Positions 37,699-47,626 of a stretch of 64,000 nt of DNA are shown piece after piece. The first letter of the stretch is position 1. Each line of letters starts with the position of its first letter. The translations under genes and the position numbers were made by a program. The notes below the pieces were generated by a model that saw nothing but the letters and a program-made list of their open reading frames with translations, was not told where the DNA came from and did no database searches. Source of the DNA: Phascolomyces articulosus (lineage: Eukaryota > Mucoromycota > Mucoromycetes > Mucorales > Lichtheimiaceae); assembly GCA_025677815.1 (NCBI GenBank), contig JAIXMP010000004.1, positions 124,001 to 188,000 of the forward strand. The letters run 5' to 3'.

Positions 37699-39496
37699 TA
37701 CATCGTCATAGTACAGTGTACTTTGCATTAGTCAATCCATTTTTTTTTTTTGCATCGATGAAATTTTTGAAGAACCAATATAATTTTTGTTGGACCAATA
37801 TAATAATTAGGTCTTCAATATAAAAAAAATAGCATTACTTTATGAATCGTTCAAAAGGAAGAGTACTGTTTTAAGCTTCTTTGAGTTGTTTTCTATACCA
37901 TAAGTATAAAAATAACTGAAGTTTTTATTTTGATTCAAATACATTGGATAAAATATACAGACTACGGGGGAGGGAAATAAAAAATTCATTGGGTAGTCAG
38001 TTTGAAAAAGATGATGAAATGGTTGATGAAGAGAGTTTTCTTTTTTTTGGCGTTTTTTGGTGAAGGGGATGTAGAAGTCGTCCTTTGGGTTGACAAAGGA
38101 CTAAATGTTTGCTGTGACTCTATCTATGAAATAACATTAGAAAGAGCATCTCTTGTGTGTAACATAATAGGAAGATTAGTCAAAGCCATTTTGAAGAGAG
38201 GGACAATATGTTCGATAAAAGTCATCACTGTCACACTTGGATATTCTAAAAATTTTGATCCGCACAAATCCTGCGGGTGAAGTCCATCACGAGGATCGAC
38301 AATTTATATACTATTACAACAGTTTATAAAAGTTAGTTTGTTAGTAATGCACCATATATACACTAGTTAAATAATAACACTACAAACAACAAGGTTTTTA
38401 AATGTTATTAACCACTAATTACATATCCTATTACTTTCACTTTTCTTAATGACGTTTCATCCATAGCACGATTGATCATGCCGTGCATAACTGCAGGCAT
38501 TTTTACCAATCCATCCTTCATTTCTTACTTTTCTTCTGTTTCCATAATAAATCGTATCGATCTTGCGTCTCATTGCAAGATCAATTACACTGATGGCACG
38601 TTTGTTGTTGATTGCGTCGGAATTATATTTGATCGATCCTTCACTTCTATTTAAATTATTCACTGAGACAAGTAAAATAGATGCTCACTTTGATGGTGCT
38701 TTAGTTTACCATGCCATATTTACCCATTGGTAGGGTTCTCCACGGTTCGGTCCAATTCTTCTAAGGAATCAAATCGAACCAACCGTAAAAGAATCGAGTA
38801 TTCAAAAATACGTAAAAGGATGCAAAAGTACAAACGAAACCCATATACTCAATCAATAAAGACAAATAATTATTATAAACTACTATATAATGTAATGAAA
38901 AATCATTTTGAAATTGATATTTTTATTATGAATAATATTTTAAATTATATTATATGTTATGTACATAGTCCTAAATACTACGTAAATAAGCAAATATCAT
39001 GGTCTCCTTTTATATACTATATATATCAACATTTTCTTTTCACTTTCTCTCAATATATATTATTATTATATTGTTACCTCATTATATATATATATGTTTT
39101 CTCTCTATTATTTTTATATACGTATCATTATTTTATATCTTATTTTTTTATATTAAATATTATCATACCTCTTCTTTTTTTTCACTTCTCTGCTATTAGT
39201 TTTCCACTATTTATATTTTTTTGTCTCAATAAAAGATTATTTACTTTCTGAATTTATCTTTTATTCATAGAATCATAGCCTCTGAAATATAATGTTAAAC
39301 CCTACTATTGGTGCTGATTTTACTACGTTGGGTGACATTTTTCAGGAAGCCCCTATACCTCATAAAATAAATCGCTTTCCAACATTGATGGTTTAAATAC
39401 CGTATTATCTAATAAAACATGACATATGAGGTGATATACTAATCATATTTAGCTTGGATCCATTATCTGAACACCAATTCCAATAGATTCTTGTAT
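37699..39496. other. Intergenic, possible relics
   Basis: 1.8 kb downstream of the Rrm4-like gene. A minus-strand frame at 38457-38663 stays open for about 70 codons with a mixed, protein-like composition (for example INNKRAISVIDLAMRRKIDT). It has no recognised homologue and may be a transposon relic. The plus-strand ORF 38727-39251 becomes Phe/Ile/Tyr-rich in TA tracts and is unlikely to be coding. A short inverted repeat (CGGTTCG at 38739-38745 against CGAACC at 38776-38781) is present. No RNA gene recognised. Confidence 0.45.
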
Positions 39497-40013
39497 TTAT
39501 TGATTATAATTACACTGTTTTGCGAAATCAATTAATTCCTGGTCAATATTTAGAATGTCTTGTGATTGTTGGCAGGAGTCGCCATTGACATCCTGCTGTT
39601 GATCCTGTTGGTTTAAAGTTATTTTCCAAAAGCGCTTTTTATCTAGGGGATCAAGAACATCGGAAATGGCAGCTTTATCTTCTGCTATTATTTCCACAGT
39701 AAGTGAAGTTGAAGATGATTCAACAATAGACGACACTGCAAAAAAGTGTGGCTCTCCAAGCTGAAAAGGTCTCTGAATAGCTCAAAACAATTTTTAATTA
39801 AAATGCAAGTAAAATGTACTAAAATGTAGTATTTTACTCTTTAGACCTGAACAGCTCTGAACAATAGTGGCTATTCAGAGCTGTTGAGAGACCTTTTCAG
39901 TCAGAATAGCCACTTTTTTTTTGTAGTGCGAATCAACAATAGGGTGGGCAGAAGATCCAACAGTGGCCAAAGCAAAGGCTCGAAGTGTTACCACACCCCA
40001 ATTTGGCAATTTG
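39497..40013 (-). pseudogene. Unidentified ORF split by a MITE
   Basis: Two minus-strand open segments flank a 195-200 bp inverted-repeat element. The upstream piece (about 40013-39930) reads LPNWGVVTLRAFALATVGSS. The downstream piece (39733-39497) reads SIVESSSTSLTVEIIAEDK and ends at a stop near 39497. The codons for I-V-[D/E]-S occur on both sides because the target sequence was duplicated, so the host frame was probably continuous before insertion. No family is recognised. It may be the 3' part of the F-box-like relic at higher coordinates, but the intervening 1.1 kb is too decayed to prove it. Confidence 0.5.
39734..39928. mobile_element. MITE, about 195 bp, with long terminal inverted repeats
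   Basis: The left end CACTGCAAAAAAGTGTGGCT mirrors the right end AGCCACTTTTTTTTGTAGTG. The inverted similarity continues inward through GCTGAAAAGGTCTCTGAATA and its counterpart around 39862-39901. There is no coding capacity. The direct repeat TCAACAATAG is found at 39720-39729 and 39933-39942, indicating a target-site duplication of about 10 bp (13 bp with one mismatch) and suggesting that the true ends lie a few bases further out. A duplication of 8-11 bp is typical of hAT or Mutator-type elements. It interrupts an open reading frame on the minus strand. Confidence 0.8.
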
Positions 40014-40016
40014 TGG

Positions 40017-40262
40017 TCATGTTTCTAATCCAACATTTAGTTTAAACATGTAAGCTTGAAAACTTTTCAAGATTGATTGTATTATCAAAATCTGTATGAC
40101 TCCTACAATTAGAATATTTAATCTAGTAGCGTAAGCATCTCGATACAAAATTTTCCACTTATTTTCAATATTCTCTCCATGAGTCGTATTCTTTGCGATA
40201 AAATCCAAGCTATTGTCGATAAATTCTTGAAATGAATGTTTCTTTTTTTTTACATTTTGCAC
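40017..40262 (-). pseudogene. Orphan ORF, possible transposon fragment
   Basis: An 81-codon minus-strand frame reading KHSFQEFIDNSLDFIAKNTT, then HGENIENKWKILYRDAYATR. The mixed hydrophilic composition looks like real protein, and the N-T-T-H-x-E-N-I-E-N-x-W-K pattern is reminiscent of the region after the catalytic Asp in DDE-type transposases. The similarity is too short to assign. It sits inside the decayed element-rich island, with no start, promoter or splice sites that I trust. Confidence 0.3.
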
Positions 40263-40612
40263 AAATAGTTTTCTAGGATTAGAAAAATATATAACGGCAA
40301 AACTAAAATCTACGGAAAAAGTCGTTTACTATCTTCAAGATCACTCATGTTGTTATGTAGGAAACAAAGATTGTTGGATCTGGGCCGATAAAATCACTTC
40401 TCTATTGTACTGAAGGATGAAATTGGACTGTTACACTAAATCAATAGTTACAGAGAATGGGCAAATGACATATAAATTGGGGATGAGGAAATATAAGAAA
40501 TAATAAAACGATTGATCCATCCCCAAAGACAAAAGGTGGGCAGAGATACAAGTGACTGCACAACAATGACAATAAAATGTAATAGACTGTAATATATAGA
40601 TTATTACAGCGT

Positions 40613-40705
40613 TGGAAGTTGAATTTGGCTATGCAAAATAAAAACGAACTATGATTTTGAAAATGAGCCACCTTTTCCAAATTGAGCTACTTGACGAAAT
40701 TGAGC
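40613..40705 (+). repeat. 93-bp dispersed repeat, copy A
   Basis: This segment (starting TGGAAGTTGAATTTGGCTAT and ending GAAATTGAGC) is repeated in inverted orientation at 46644-46736 with 5 mismatches in 93. The unit itself contains short reiterations of a [A/T]TGAGC[C/T] motif spaced about 17-19 bp, which continue just downstream to about 40725. Confidence 0.9.
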
Positions 40706-40751
40706 CATGCTGATCAACTTGAGCTGTTATTTACTTCTAAAATTGATCAAA

Positions 40752-40793
40752 TGCTTTAAACGCGGTCAATCAGGTCATTGTGCTTGGTGATGT
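40752..40793 (+). pseudogene. Retrotransposon gag zinc-knuckle relic
   Basis: Fourteen codons read CFKRGQSGHCAW-stop-C. Changing one base (TGC to CGC) explains the Arg at the second cysteine, and a stop stands where a residue would be. The frame otherwise fits the C-x2-C-x4-H-x4-C zinc knuckle of Ty3/gypsy-type gag proteins, including the common GQSGH core. No longer gag or pol frame survives around it. It is consistent with the LTR-like segment 0.7 kb away but not proof of the same element. Confidence 0.5.
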
Positions 40794-41440
40794 TACCTTC
40801 TAATATATCATATCGTCAAATTTTTAATGATCTTATCTAAATAGGTTGGTTTTGTATATCGGCAAAAAGTAACACGCGAACAATGTTACATTTATGAAGG
40901 AAGAGCAAAATTAATGAGTGTAAAAAGTAATCTATTATTAATAATAATAATAAAAAGATACACGGTTACAACGATAAGAGAATATTTACTATACATATAT
41001 AACTAAGCACTGGTTTATTATTTAAAAATTAATATAAATCACCATCTTAAAATAAAACATTCACTAAACTACATTGTTCATCATGATACTATCTAGAAAA
41101 GCTCACACGATAAAGAGTGCTAATAATCATAAGTTTTATGAACATAGGCACATTTCAATCATGGCCGATGTTTCTTTACTAACCCCTTCTCGATCATCAA
41201 TTTCATGTATTTTTCTGTCCAAGTGAGTACAATCGTTTCATCTTTTCGGTATTTGAGATAATTTTTCGCAATTTGTAATAATAGAGTGCATTGTGGTATG
41301 TTCCGAACCAATCAATCACTCGTGTTCTGTTTCTTCATCATAACAATATACCGACCTAAATACTACCCGCTCAATACTGCCCATTTTGTTGAGACTTTCC
41401 AGCAAGACTTTGAGAACATTCCATGGAATTGATTCCCCAT

Positions 41441-41625
41441 TGTTACCGGTAAGGTAATATTCCAGCTAAGGTTAACTTGAGCCTAAGAACTAAGGCTTGA
41501 GTTATACAAAGGCTTAGGGGTATAAATATCCTCTAAGTCCAAATCAATAAAGATAAGTCTTTTAACTCCTCTTTCACTTTCACATCACTTTTATTTCTAC
41601 TGTATCATAAATTGACCTGGAAAAC
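41441..41625 (+). mobile_element. LTR-like segment (solo LTR candidate)
   Basis: The segment starts TGTTACCGGTAAGG and holds a TATA box in GGGGTATAAATATCC (about 41517-41531). An AATAAA signal follows (about 41557), then pyrimidine-rich sequence, in the order promoter, polyadenylation signal, R/U5-like region expected of a long terminal repeat. It separates two minus-strand open segments of the F-box-like relic. I could not find a 5-bp target duplication or a clean CA end, so the boundaries are approximate. Confidence 0.45.
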
Positions 41626-42200
41626 TACTATAGACTTGAGCTTAGTCTATAACACTCATCCTTGAATTCAACACCACGCATCCGTGTTGTTATCAGACAT
41701 TCCATTAAATCCTTGGTTAAACCATCACAGTTGTTGAAACAGATGTGTCTCAAACCAATGCTTTTGGTGTTGGAATTGTTGCTGTTGTGGTTGTCGTTGG
41801 TTAATATTTGTTTCATAGCATCAATGTCAATCTCACGATGAAATTTCAATTCATGACGTTCTATTGTATCAGACTTGGCTAGAGCATTTAAAATCACCAT
41901 GGGTATTTCGTTGTTGCAATTGATACCCAAATCAATTACCAGAGGACAGTTTCCAAGTACTTTGGCAAATTGAGGTTCCTTGTCAATTGGTATCTCACAA
42001 TGCAAACGCCGCAGGTTGCTGAAAAAAGCCTTAAAGGTCAGATCCCAATTTGACGAATTGCTCATGACATTATACAGTTTGTTTTGATGTTCCATGACAT
42101 ATACTATTGATAATACTTGTAGTTGTTGCTGTTGTCACAGATTATACGAGTAAAATCACACGGTGTAAATATGAAGCGGGAAAGAAAAGGATCTACGGTG

Positions 42201-43042
42201 CTTGAATGTAATACGTTGAAATTATAAATTTTTATTAAGGACGAAATTAAATGAGCACACGCTGATTTCAGCTTCTTGCTCTCGTCAGTTCACAAGGCTC
42301 AGTTCTGAAAAACCTGCAGGGCAGCAGGAAAAAGGTGTGGGTATACGACCGAAAATAAGGAGATACAGATCAAAGAGTTATATAAAGGAAGGGGATTACT
42401 AAGTTATATATAAAAGGTTGGGAGAAAAAGAAAACAGAGGGTAACTATTCTATGGGTGGTGGGAAACATTATGGAGCTAAAGGAAGAGGTATCAGGAAGT
42501 TTTTTTTTTTTTTTAATAGTTAAAAGAATAATATTATATAGATGCTGGTAATGTGGAGTGTTTCGCAGGCGGTTCGATCCACACGAGGAGCGCTCGTCCA
42601 AATTGGTCTACTGGTGGCAGTGGGGTGAGGTATTGCTCTGATCGGCATGTACGGTGCATTTGTGATAATATATAGCAAACCTTAGGCCATATTATATTGA
42701 GATAAGTACGTTTGGCAGATGAGGTCGGAGGTGATTTTGGTAATCGGTTAAGCACAAACGAGATTGGATCCTTAATATTAGTGGAGAAGGAGAGAAAGGA
42801 ATGGACATCAAGACATTTAATTAAATGATTTTTTGTTAAACGGGTCGGTTGATGACAGTTAGGGCATGCTTGTTGTTGATAATTATTGATCCATCCTAGT
42901 CGATAATGTATGCATAGAACACGTTCTTGTGGTGACATTGGTAGCCATAGAATTGGATCAATACCTAGTGTTCTTCGACAGGCATTAATAAGTACAGATT
43001 TTTTGCGTGCACATCGTTTTTCGTGAGTTCTTGAATGTAATA
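42201..43042 (-). mobile_element. 5'-truncated LINE retrotransposon with 13-bp target duplication
   Basis: Direct repeats CTTGAATGTAATA at 42201-42213 and 43030-43042 flank an 816-bp body (42214-43029). On the minus strand the body encodes the C-terminal end of a LINE ORF2: CRRTLGIDPILWLPMSPQER, LGWINNY, and the zinc-knuckle-like CPNCHQPTRLTKNHLIKCL (C-x2-C-x9-H-x3-C). The frame ends at about 42534. The 3' UTR has an internal A16 run (42501-42516) and a terminal TTAATAAAAATTTATAA. The reverse transcriptase and endonuclease domains are missing, so this copy is dead. It lies within the F-box relic. Confidence 0.88.
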
Positions 43043-43429
43043 CAGTGGTCCCCCACCTTTTGCAACAGTGGTAATTTCAACAATTTTGTGCAAAAATCAA
43101 GTAATTGCAAAAACCGAGGTATCTGGTATCTTAGTATTAACCATGCTGTTATGTGTTGTACTACCATAAACCTGTTGTACTATATCGTAAAGTAGATAAA
43201 GGCTTTTTGATTACACATGAAATTACTTCATTAAGCTGCAACAGATGTGATTTCACTCATTCTTTACAAAATAAGAGGTGAATTTACATCCGGTGGGACG
43301 CGGCGCTTGTAAATAATGATGCAAAATTCCAAATGTGCAAATTTTATAAGTATTTTTGGTAATTCTCACTAAATTGGTGCGGAAATCGTAGAGAATGCAA
43401 GTGGAGGTGCAAAAAGTGGGGGACCACTG
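43043..43429. mobile_element. 387-bp MITE with TA target duplication (Tc1/mariner-pogo type)
   Basis: The termini are inverted repeats: left CAGTGGTCCCCCACCTTTTG, right CAAAAAGTGGGGGACCACTG (23 bp with one or two mismatches). They are flanked by TA dinucleotides at 43041-43042 and 43430-43431. There is no transposase ORF. TA duplication and the CAGTGGTCCC terminus are typical of non-autonomous Tc1/mariner/pogo elements. It abuts exactly the outer end of the LINE's target duplication, so the two insertions are nested. Confidence 0.92.
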
Positions 43430-44638
43430 TACTAAAGTTTTCAAACCTGTAGTAGCTAGTAGCTAGTAGTAGTAGTAGCCGTTGTTGCTGTTGTTGTTGC
43501 TGCTGCTTTATTTTGTAAGTGTCATCTTGGAATTTTGTCAGCAATAGTAAGATGACCGAATTTTATTCGAAACGATTGTACTATTGCCTTCACAATTGTC
43601 AAAGCACACGGGCTTACATACAATGACCGAATGTTGGGACAGCGTAGGAGCAATTTTGTATGAAATCTTGAATTTTCCAATTGGAATTTTACGATAAACG
43701 AATACTTGTAATCCTCCAGTGCTGGAGAGTATTTGATAATCCATAAAATTGATAATGAGGTTCGTGATCATCAATATATAGTGTTTGGAGTTTGGGAAAT
43801 ACGTTTAATAACACTTCGAGCCAGAGGAACTGCATTAAAATAGCATTACCGGATGCAACTTGTGTCGGCAAATTGAGGGACAGCTATTAATAGAAAGAAA
43901 ATGGATAAGGTAAAAACCTTAGTATGAAAAAGTAATGGAGCCAACATGGTTATTGCAGTAAAATATATCAACGAAAATCACCCTTGTCCTTTGACGATTT
44001 GATGAAAAGGACGATTTCACGATTTAAATCACAGAACCAATTAGTTTTTTTTATACAATAGCTGACCAATGTTATAAAGTATTGTTTTGACATAAATCCC
44101 CAGGAACACACTCTGATGCGGATTTTCTGAAAGCTACGTCTCATCAGACGCACAGTTTCCAATTTGTGCTTTACCGACAACTCACGGGTATCGTGAGTGT
44201 AATCCAAGTTCCGAACATGATTACCGACACTTTCATGATGATAAATGCTGCTTTGTTATGATGATTGAGTTGAAAATGGTGCCATAACATATTATCACTT
44301 ACTAATAGATTATATAAATCAGTGCAGACTAATGCTGCTGCCGCAAGTTGCTCGGATGAAAATGATGCAAAAACATTCAGGAGGATTTCTGCTGGTAGTT
44401 CATTAAGGAAGTCAGTGATCGACTTCATTTTTGTTTGACCATTGTCGATGTCGTTGCTGTTACTGTTGCTTTTGACATTTTGTGGTCGCTGTTGTGGTGG
44501 TAGTGTTGTTTTAACTATATTGCTACCAGAACTTTCTGACATGTTGATGGAAACCAACACCGCGTGTTGCTTCTTTTTCTTCTTTTCCTTCTTTCTGAAA
44601 ATCACCCTCTTTACATTTGCATCTTCATATTTTGTCAT

Positions 44639-45081
44639 TTATTCGTAAGCAATTGAGCCTCCCACTTCGATGATTATTTTATTTGTTTTACGATCAGGAT
44701 GATGTAGGTGGTTAGGATGGTCTGAAATCAGTTTACGATGGCATTCGAGACACAGCATTTGGTCATTACTGTCCAAACGACCACCAACTGGCAGTGAACG
44801 ACATTTTAAGGATTTTTTTTGAACATAATTTCTGACAGGCATGGCAGGGATCCTTGTTATTGATAAGTTGTAATTCGTCAGTAAGAGAAACTGCTGTCGA
44901 CTTTGTTGTTGCGGCTGTTGTTAGTACAGTCGATGATTTTGAAACTGGTTCCGAAACAGTCAAAATGAGTTTTCTTTTTTTATGTTTGCATTCGCAATGG
45001 TAGAACCAGGATCTGACTCTCTTTTGATCGAATTATTGGTCATTTTTGGATTAAGTTCCTTTGTGTTTGATTTATCATTCA
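44639..45081 (-). pseudogene. Zinc-ribbon-like ORF with two poly(A) frameshifts
   Basis: From ATG 45081 the minus-strand frame stays open to about 44968. Two one-base shifts, each in an A-run (seven As near 44975 and eight As near 44814-44821), then link three frames. The joined reading would contain CHACQKLC, later C-x(n)-C and CLECHRK, resembling four paired cysteines of a zinc ribbon, followed by a His/Pro-rich tail. Its TAA (44639-44641) is directly abutted by the ATG of the F-box-like frame at 44638. No known family fits. The shifts may be decay or homopolymer sequencing errors. Confidence 0.5.
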
Positions 45082-47626
45082 TGGTTGGATAGCGAAAGTG
45101 TCAAAAAAAAGGAAACGCGCAGCTCCATTGCTGCTGATAAGGGACATATATGCTGGCTGATTTTAGTACACCGCTATCTATTGATAATCAGCCATTCACT
45201 ATTGTTTCATGGAATCGTTTAAAAAGTTCAGTCATCTTTTTTTTTATTCAAAACAGAAAATGAAAAAGAAAGCCAGGTATAAAAAGATGCGTTCAAAACC
45301 AAAGAAAAACTATAATAATATATATAATCCTCAATGGCTAATTTAATAGTTGGAAGCAACCATTGACTCTCGTTTGTTGACTTGTTTTTTTTTTTTTTCG
45401 TGCCTTTAGCTCTTTCAAAGGTCAATGCCTCCGTTTTTTTTGTTTATTAATTGGGCGTTGTTTTCATTGCTGGATATTATGGTTATTTTGGGGTGTGGGG
45501 AGATGAAGAGCTTTGATATAAAGGGCTTCTTAACTCTGAATTGAGTGGATCGCCTTTTATTTTTATGTGGTTTATCAGTTACGCGATCCCGATCCTTGGT
45601 TGCTGTTGTGCATGTTTTATGGCGAAATGTTCTACTTCTCGTGGATTTATATAAAGTACCTATCGATCGATCCAGCCTTTCAAACTAAGACTGCAACGGG
45701 TGATTCCTGCTTGTTCCTTTTGTTCCTTTCGACTCTTGATTGTTGTTATGGTATGGCCAGCAAAGCACTTTTCGATTTACACAAGTTTAACTCAAGGTGA
45801 AGTACGTACCAATTATGATAAGTCATTTAGTCGTTGTAAGCAAGTGTCTATTATTTTACATTTTCATTTAAATTTTAGAACTGATCATTTAACATTGTAT
45901 ATTATTTACAAAGATCATTTTTATACGATAGCCAGTGGGAAGGATTCATGGTTTACCAAGCATACAACTCACTAGAAGGCGGACCAGTGATATATTTACT
46001 AAACGTATTCTCTGGATGTTCCTTATATCATAGCAACTAGATCTTTTTGCGTTCAAAAAGCGATCAACAAATGCATAATTTACTAGTTATTGTTGCAATA
46101 AAAGAATGAATAAACAATATAATAATTTTTTTAAAATGACCCGATTAAAAACGGAACCAATAGCTGTAAAAATAACAAGACAACAGAGATGTTTGATTAC
46201 GTATGTATATACTACCTCTTGGGTGTATGCGCGGAAAAAGTTATCAGTCGAAAATAAGAAAAGGAGAGTAAGAGTATATATGTAGAGCCTTGATCCAATT
46301 CAACATTCCTAATTGAGTAGTCGTTACCAGTCGATGCAAACGTGTTTAACAGCTTGCTGATACCAAGTAAAGATTTTCATTTTTTGATAGAAACATATTT
46401 TTATGTACCTTCCCATCATATATATAAAACTTTGAAAAAGTACAGTTCCTTCATTGGTGGTGATGGTGGTACTAGTGGTAGCACTAAATACAAAATAAAA
46501 ATATATAAAAACAAAATATGCGTTTTTTGAATATACATTTACACCACATATATGTTTATATGTATTTGAAGTTTTCTTCACTCAAATCATAGCCATGCTA
46601 TTTTCTGATATGAACACATAATAACTTTAATTCAGATGACATTGCTCAATTTCATGAAGTAGCTCAATTTGGAAAAGGTGGCCCATTTTCAAAATCATAG
46701 CTCGCTTTTATTTTGCATAGCCAAATTCAACTTCCAGAACTGTATATGATCTGTCTCGAACAAATATGTCAGCCTCGACGCTGTGTTCAAAGGAGACTTT
46801 AATAAAACAATAACTTTCATTGTAATAAATAGATTTGTTATTATTATTCGCTTTTTTGTTATCTTTCTTTTTGTTTGAAACAAAATGGAATGAACAAAAA
46901 GAAAAGTATCTCACGCCCTATCTATATTCATCACACAACTTTTAACATTTTTAACATCCCAATTACATATACTCACAGACACACAAACACTATCTTTTTC
47001 TATCTCTCTCTATCACATCATCTATTGATCGTATTTTGTCTAAACCCAAAAAGCAACACGGCAGCATGTCACAACTCCATCACCCAATTTTACATTTTTG
47101 TGCCATTTGCATATTTCCATAATAATGATAATAATGTGTCATTTTTGGTAAATTATTTTCTTTATTATTTTTTGTTTTTAAAACAATTAAACCCTATAAG
47201 GACTCTATCAATTTGACCATTAATTACACTAAATGTAAATTGCAAAGTATATAAATATATATATAAATATCCTCAGGCAGTGTGAATACAAAGTAAGAAA
47301 CCCACATACAATCAATTCGGGTCTTGTTGATTAATTGTCATCATAGGATATATTGTTATATATATATATATATAGATAGAATATATTCGCAAATCACAGT
47401 TTCATGGACACAAGAATTGTCCAAATCAATAACCCACCACCATAAGCTACCATTATTATATATACACCTGCACATACACACATATATGACAAACAAACAA
47501 ATTAAAGAATAAACAAACTTTTTTGGGTTGATTGTTTATTAAATCACCACAACTAAACGTCTTGTATGAAAAAAAGATACAATAAATCCAAAGTGGTAAA
47601 TCAGGAAGGTCCGGATGACTTGCGCT
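45082..47626. other. Intergenic with dispersed repeat
   Basis: 2.5 kb without a supported gene. ORFs at 45567-45800 and 45700-45975 have mixed composition but no recognised similarity. Copy B of the 93-bp repeat is at 46644-46736. (TA)n lies near 47356-47372. Confidence 0.5.
46644..46736 (-). repeat. 93-bp dispersed repeat, copy B (inverted)
   Basis: Reverse complement of 40613-40705 with 5 mismatches in 93 bp (about 95% identity). The two copies point toward each other's opposite strand and are 5.9 kb apart, bracketing the F-box and zinc-ribbon relics. Confidence 0.9.

Larger units (their letters stand above)
41141..44638 (-). pseudogene. F-box/leucine-rich-type gene, frameshifted and interrupted
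   Basis: The minus-strand reading begins at ATG 44638. An F-box is visible at about residues 75-120 (FLNELPAEILLNVFASFSSE, then LAAAALVCTDLYNLL). It continues in another frame after a one-base shift near 44240 (VGNHVRNLDYTHDTRELSV), and after a further shift near 43695 (QLENSRFHTKLLLRCPNIRS). The rest resumes beyond a LINE and MITE (41628-42095: FFSNLRRLHCEIPIDKEPQF, GLRHICFNNCDGLTKDLMEC) and beyond an LTR-like segment (NVLKVLLESLNKMGSIERVV). The logic is that of fungal F-box/LRR substrate adaptors of SCF ubiquitin ligases, which expand in Mucoromycota. At least two frameshifts and three insertions make an intact product impossible, unless some shifts are sequencing errors in homopolymers. 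Confidence 0.75.

Noticed and set aside
38727..39251. 174-codon ORF after the Rrm4-like gene
   Set aside because: Beyond the first 50 codons it is almost only Phe, Ile, Tyr and Leu from TA-rich DNA; no domain and no start context.
42560..42600. tRNA T-loop-like GGTTCGATCC
   Set aside because: No acceptor or anticodon stems around it; it lies within the LINE ORF2 coding region.
40613..46736. A 6-kb intact transposon defined by the inverted 93-bp repeats
   Set aside because: No target duplication or transposase was found at the repeat edges, and the repeats contain internal reiterations rather than clean termini. Reported only as a possibility.
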